Source: Marinilabilia salmonicolor JCM 21150
GTDB lineage: Bacteria; Bacteroidota; Bacteroidia; Bacteroidales; Marinilabiliaceae
Length of the DNA stretch: 64,000 nt
NCBI RefSeq assembly: GCF_000259075.1
Contig: NZ_AJKI01000004.1
Span: 1-64,000 of the forward strand
Direction of reading: 5' to 3'
Part shown: positions 61,082-64,000 of the stretch, piece by piece
Layout: each line of letters starts with the position of its first letter
Numbering within the stretch: position 1 is the first letter of the stretch
Translations under genes and position numbers: made by a program
Notes under the pieces: model-generated
What the model was told of the DNA's origin: nothing
Seen by the model: the letters and a program-made list of their open reading frames with translations, nothing else
The model's database searches: none

Positions 61082-61476
61082 GGGGATTCTATTCTTTCAT
61101 TGATATTATCAAGTAATTTGCAGTTGAGATTGAGTTCGGTTACTTTTTCAATGCTGTACTACTCTATACTCCCACTCCACAAGGATTACTGCCAGCCGGT
61201 TGAGTTAGTTCCGGAGTTTTTGCTTGCCCGGAAGGCATTGATCCATCAAAGCGCAGAAACCATGGTTTTGATGGTTTTCAATGAGGTAAACGAGTTTATG
61301 AACTAGGAAGTATTCAATGCAGAGGGTTGGTTTTTTGTTGGAATTGTATGGTCCATTTGGTTTCCTTTTTTTGCCCCCAATAAAGTTTAATCCATTGTAG
61401 GTTTGTATTAATGGGAGGATTAAATATGGGAAACAAATTGCAAAGTGTTTTGAGGTAATATTGCAAGAGGAAAGAA
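61082..61476. other. Gene-free stretch
   Basis: About 395 bp between the lyase-family gene and the convergent GIY-YIG gene. A 68-codon open frame (61100-61306) has no recognisable motif, signal or start context. No hairpin or repeat is seen. Confidence 0.5.
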
Positions 61477-61713
61477 TTAAACCAATCTCTTATTTCTAAA
61501 AGCAATTCCGGAGCCTGATTTTAAATACTTTTCAAAATTAAAAGCCTTGTATTTATCCGGAAACGCTAAATATGAGATAAGCATTACAGGAAGTCTGTTG
61601 CTTGTATAGTGGACATGACCTGCATTATGTTTTTTTAATCTTTCCTCAATGTTTTGCGTGCATCCTGTGTAATAAGAATGATCGGCACACTTTAGAATGT
61701 AAACGTAGTGCAT
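61477..61713 (-). CDS. GIY-YIG family nuclease, small single-domain protein
   Basis: 78 aa: HYVYILKCADHSYYTG carries the GIY-YIG pair (YVYIL and YYTG), then ERLKKHNAGHVHYTSNRLPV with the conserved Arg/His/Asn, and FEKYLKSGSG at the C-terminus. It is diverged from the 14-268 gene and has no tRNA-like tail. Its upstream flank (61735-61874) is a cluster of palindromic repeats. Confidence 0.85.
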   Translation of the reverse strand: MHYVYILKCADHSYYTGCTQNIEERLKKHNAGHVHYTSNRLPVMLISYLAFPDKYKAFNFEKYLKSGSGIAFRNKRLV

Positions 61714-61734
61714 TGGTTTATGGGTTTGGGTTTC

Positions 61735-61874
61735 TCCTACGCTACAGCTTCGGAGAACACGGTTCTGCTATGCTACAGCTTCGGAATTGAGATTCTCCGT
61801 GGACTGCGTCCACCGTAGCTCTCCGAAGTTTTAGTGAGAGAGCAAAGCTCTCCTACGCTAAAGCTTCGGAGAGC
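61735..61874. repeat. Cluster of palindromic CTCC...TTCGGAG repeats
   Basis: The motif CTCCTACGCTACAGCTTCGGAG near 61735-61756 recurs as CTCTCCTACGCTAAAGCTTCGG at about 61849-61870. A perfect 11-bp inverted repeat GCTCTCCGAAG / CTTCGGAGAGC spans 61818-61874. A further small stem GTGGAC-TGC-GTCCAC lies at about 61798-61812. It is non-coding and structure-prone, and resembles intergenic repeat families rather than terminators. Confidence 0.7.
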
Positions 61875-62131
61875 GAAGGTGGAGCTGCAGGGAACATGTT
61901 TTGTGTTTAGGATTCCTTTTAAACAGGGGATTTTAGGTTTAATTTTCATGTTTAGGTGAAACAAAGGTGAAACGCATTTTTGTGGAGTTGATGGAACAGA
62001 ACCCTTGTTCTAATTTATGGTTTTTTAACAATTTTGGCAATGTGAATGTTTCCTTTTGTGCGTTTTTTTTCTCTTGTGAATTTCATTTTTTCGATTGATA
62101 AACTGAAATATTTGAGTAGTTCAGATAAAAG

Positions 62132-63385
62132 TTAAATTTCAATAAACTCCTTCCTGATATCATCAATGAGCCCAGCGTTAAGCTTTTCTTCCCTGGCATA
62201 TGTGTCAAACCCGGAAATAGCATTGCCCACCTTGTCAATAAGACTTTTGTAGTTCTGTATGTCATTGTTTTGGCCAATAATTTCTAAGTCTGCCCGGGTG
62301 ATATTTTCGTATTTCCCGTTAACCGACAGAGAATGCCTGTTGACATAGGCAGGTGCTGCTAAATCTACACTAAAGGTTAAGTCATAAGCAGGGGAGAGCT
62401 TCCATGAGCCATCCTTATGCATGCAAAAGGCAAAGTTTTTTGAGTGATCGTCCACATTTCTGGAAAGCACGTTAAATACCATTCTGATGTATTGTTGTTC
62501 CAGATCCTCATAAGGGAGTTTGAGTTTGCGGATTACTGAAAAGATGTCTTCATAACTGTTGCTGTCAGGGTCCATGGCAGCCAATGTTTGAATGTGTATT
62601 CTCTCATTGTGAACCCGGTCGAAACGACGGGTAAGGAAATGGGTGATATTTCCAAATGTTTTTAATTGAGAAGGCATCATCTTAATACCGGCATCTAAAG
62701 CCATTCTATAATAGATGTATTCCAGTTTCCCGAAAGGATAGGCAGAGTTGTCATCATATTTTAAAATGAAATGCTGATAATCTTCCGGGATTTTTCCCTG
62801 GCCTGAGATTATTTTGCCTGTCTTTTCATTTAAAGCTACAATAGCCTTTGGGCGCTTACCACCCGGAGAGGAACTGATTTTAATTAAGTCTTGCCATAAA
62901 ACAGAGTTTTCCTGGTTTAAGATGGTAGTCTCTCTTTCATTTAAAACCTGCCGGGCAAATTCATAAAGCTTTTGTACATCAACAGAAAAGGCTTTTTGAT
63001 CACCTAGTTTATGGGCAGGTTCATAAGTTAAAGCGCCCATAGCCCGATTGCCGATAAATGACAAATGGTCAACAGGTGTTACTTTTTTTTGTGATAACTG
63101 ATTGTCCCTTAACCAGGCATTAAATAATGAATTTCCCCATTTGTCAGGGAGAGAGTCAGCAATCATAGGCGGCAACCCCTGATATAGTTTGTCACTATTG
63201 CCGGGCCAGGGGATCTGACGTTGGCTGCGGGGCGAGTAGATGGACATCGTTAATGGGGCAATATCCAGATTTTGGTTTAAAAACTCAGGGTCATATTCAA
63301 AATTAGCAACATGGGCACTCTGGTCCCATGATAAATAACCTGCATCCAGATTCCATAACTTTACTTTTACGACGTTCGATTCCAT
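62132..63385 (-). CDS. hipA: HipA family serine/threonine kinase toxin
   Basis: 417 aa. The N-terminal HipA_N region (LSWDQSAHVANFEYDPEFLN, SLPDKWGN) is followed by the glycine-rich ATP/autophosphorylation loop SSSPGGKRPKAIVA. The C-terminal kinase core has the catalytic segment NVLSRNVDDHSKNFAF and the metal-binding DLTFS. HipA kinases phosphorylate aminoacyl-tRNA synthetases to arrest growth and are held in check by HipB. The length is normal, with no disruption. It begins 5 bp after the antitoxin stop. Confidence 0.92.
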   Translation of the reverse strand: MESNVVKVKLWNLDAGYLSWDQSAHVANFEYDPEFLNQNLDIAPLTMSIYSPRSQRQIPWPGNSDKLYQGLPPMIADSLPDKWGNSLFNAWLRDNQLSQKKVTPVDHLSFIGNRAMGALTYEPAHKLGDQKAFSVDVQKLYEFARQVLNERETTILNQENSVLWQDLIKISSSPGGKRPKAIVALNEKTGKIISGQGKIPEDYQHFILKYDDNSAYPFGKLEYIYYRMALDAGIKMMPSQLKTFGNITHFLTRRFDRVHNERIHIQTLAAMDPDSNSYEDIFSVIRKLKLPYEDLEQQYIRMVFNVLSRNVDDHSKNFAFCMHKDGSWKLSPAYDLTFSVDLAAPAYVNRHSLSVNGKYENITRADLEIIGQNNDIQNYKSLIDKVGNAISGFDTYAREEKLNAGLIDDIRKEFIEI

Positions 63386-63390
63386 AGCGG

Positions 63391-63681
63391 TTACTTTTGT
63401 TTTTGCTTTTTGTATAGAGCACGTGGACTCTCAGGTAATGGGGGTAATATTTTTTCTATTTCATCCAGGCAATCAATTGCGCGGAGCAATTTGGTAAACG
63501 ATGCCATTGTGATACCGGTACCACTGCCTTTTTCAAAACTGCTGATGGTGAATACACTTAACCCGGATTTATGAGAAACTTCTTTTTGTGTTAATCCCAT
63601 ACGTTTTCGGTAGTCCCTATATCGTCTGCCTACCTCGCTGATTAATTCAGCCCCCGATTTTTCGTATATATTGTCCTGCAT
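63391..63681 (-). CDS. hipB: HipB-like XRE family antitoxin
   Basis: 96 aa. A Cro/C1-type helix-turn-helix covers about residues 20-75 (DYRKRMGLTQKEVSHKSGLS, VFTISSFEKGSGTGITMASF), followed by a basic tail that HipB proteins use in toxin binding. It precedes hipA in one operon and should repress it. A degenerate copy with an early stop lies at 46310-46507, and the upstream DNA 63690-63980 is also duplicated there. Confidence 0.9.
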   Translation of the reverse strand: MQDNIYEKSGAELISEVGRRYRDYRKRMGLTQKEVSHKSGLSVFTISSFEKGSGTGITMASFTKLLRAIDCLDEIEKILPPLPESPRALYKKQKQK

Positions 63682-63689
63682 TTAAATAT

Positions 63690-63980
63690 AGTTATATCTG
63701 CAATTTTAGTAAATATATGGGGTAAAATAAAGATTTAGCTTTATTTTTTCAAGGACAAACCTGACCTTTTTCAATCTTTCTTCTCCTTTTTCATGATATT
63801 TCTTCCTTTTATGATATTTCCCTTACCTTTTCTTTACCTTTTCGGCAGCTAATCGTGGGTTTTGATAGATAATGCAGCATGTGAAGAGGCCAAAAAACAT
63901 CTGAAATTTCAGGTTGTAATTCTATTTTTCCGGGATATTGTATTAATTTTCTTCTTTTTGAGATTGGAGTTGTATTAATG
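63690..63980 (-). promoter_or_regulatory. Upstream region of hipBA, shared with the decayed copy
   Basis: AT-rich, pyrimidine-biased DNA including TATAGTTATATCTGCAAT and several ATGATATTTC/TTTCTTC repeats. It is preserved at 46515-46810. It presumably contains the hipBA promoter and operator, but no operator palindrome was identified by eye. Confidence 0.4.
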
Positions 63981-64000
63981 ATCTTTTAACTATCTTGTTT

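Noticed and set aside
61735-61874. CRISPR array
   Set aside because: Repeats are palindromic, irregularly spaced and of unequal length, with no cas genes in the window.

Overview
The window comes from a Bacteroidota chromosome, most like the Bacteroidales/Marinilabiliales group. The evidence is two SusC/SusD pairs, a FecI/FecR-type ECF sigma and anti-sigma pair, a one-protein hybrid two-component regulator, several proteins with type IX secretion (T9SS) C-terminal sorting domains, and an almost complete absence of Shine-Dalgarno sites.

Layout. 0-3.7 kb is a repeat-rich, decaying stretch: a GIY-YIG nuclease gene running into a tRNA-like sequence, a broken second copy of it, a 132-bp hairpin repeat, a DoxX-like membrane protein, a vWA/OmpA gene cut by an amber codon, and a 52-aa YqaE/Pmp3 protein. 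3.8-21.7 kb is a first polysaccharide-utilization-type locus: ECF sigma (-), FecR anti-sigma (+), SusC with an N-terminal STN signalling domain, SusD, a DUF1735/discoidin surface lipoprotein, an M60 (enhancin-like) metallopeptidase, a DUF5077/DUF3472 lipoprotein, two GH109-type NAD-dependent glycosidases and an N-acetylhexosamine-kinase-like APH-fold kinase. Together these suggest attack on alpha-GalNAc-bearing (mucin-type) glycoproteins, followed by intracellular GalNAc phosphorylation.

22-28 kb holds a BCCT transporter, a transposase relic and a LytS/LytTR two-component pair. 28-46 kb carries cell-envelope and secreted proteins (OmpA, DUF4412, LemA, DUF3137, ankyrin, DUF1566 and four T9SS cargo proteins of very different size). 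The 30-32.6 kb part is notable for consecutive damaged genes: a frameshifted lemA, an internally deleted DUF3137 gene, and a second copy of a domain lying beyond a double stop.

46.8-61 kb is a second locus of different regulatory design: a hybrid two-component regulator (-) divergent from GH2, GH88, SusC (no STN domain), SusD and an alginate-lyase-family (PL38-like) lipoprotein. Lyase plus GH88 points to a uronic-acid polysaccharide such as a glucuronan. 61.4-64 kb has another GIY-YIG gene, palindromic repeats and an intact hipBA-like toxin-antitoxin pair, a decayed copy of which lies at 46.2-46.8 kb.

A MITE-like repeat family with terminal inverted repeats occurs at 5.7, 18.8 and 59.6 kb. 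The first and last copies are near-identical, in opposite orientation, and bracket about 54 kb that includes most of both sugar loci.
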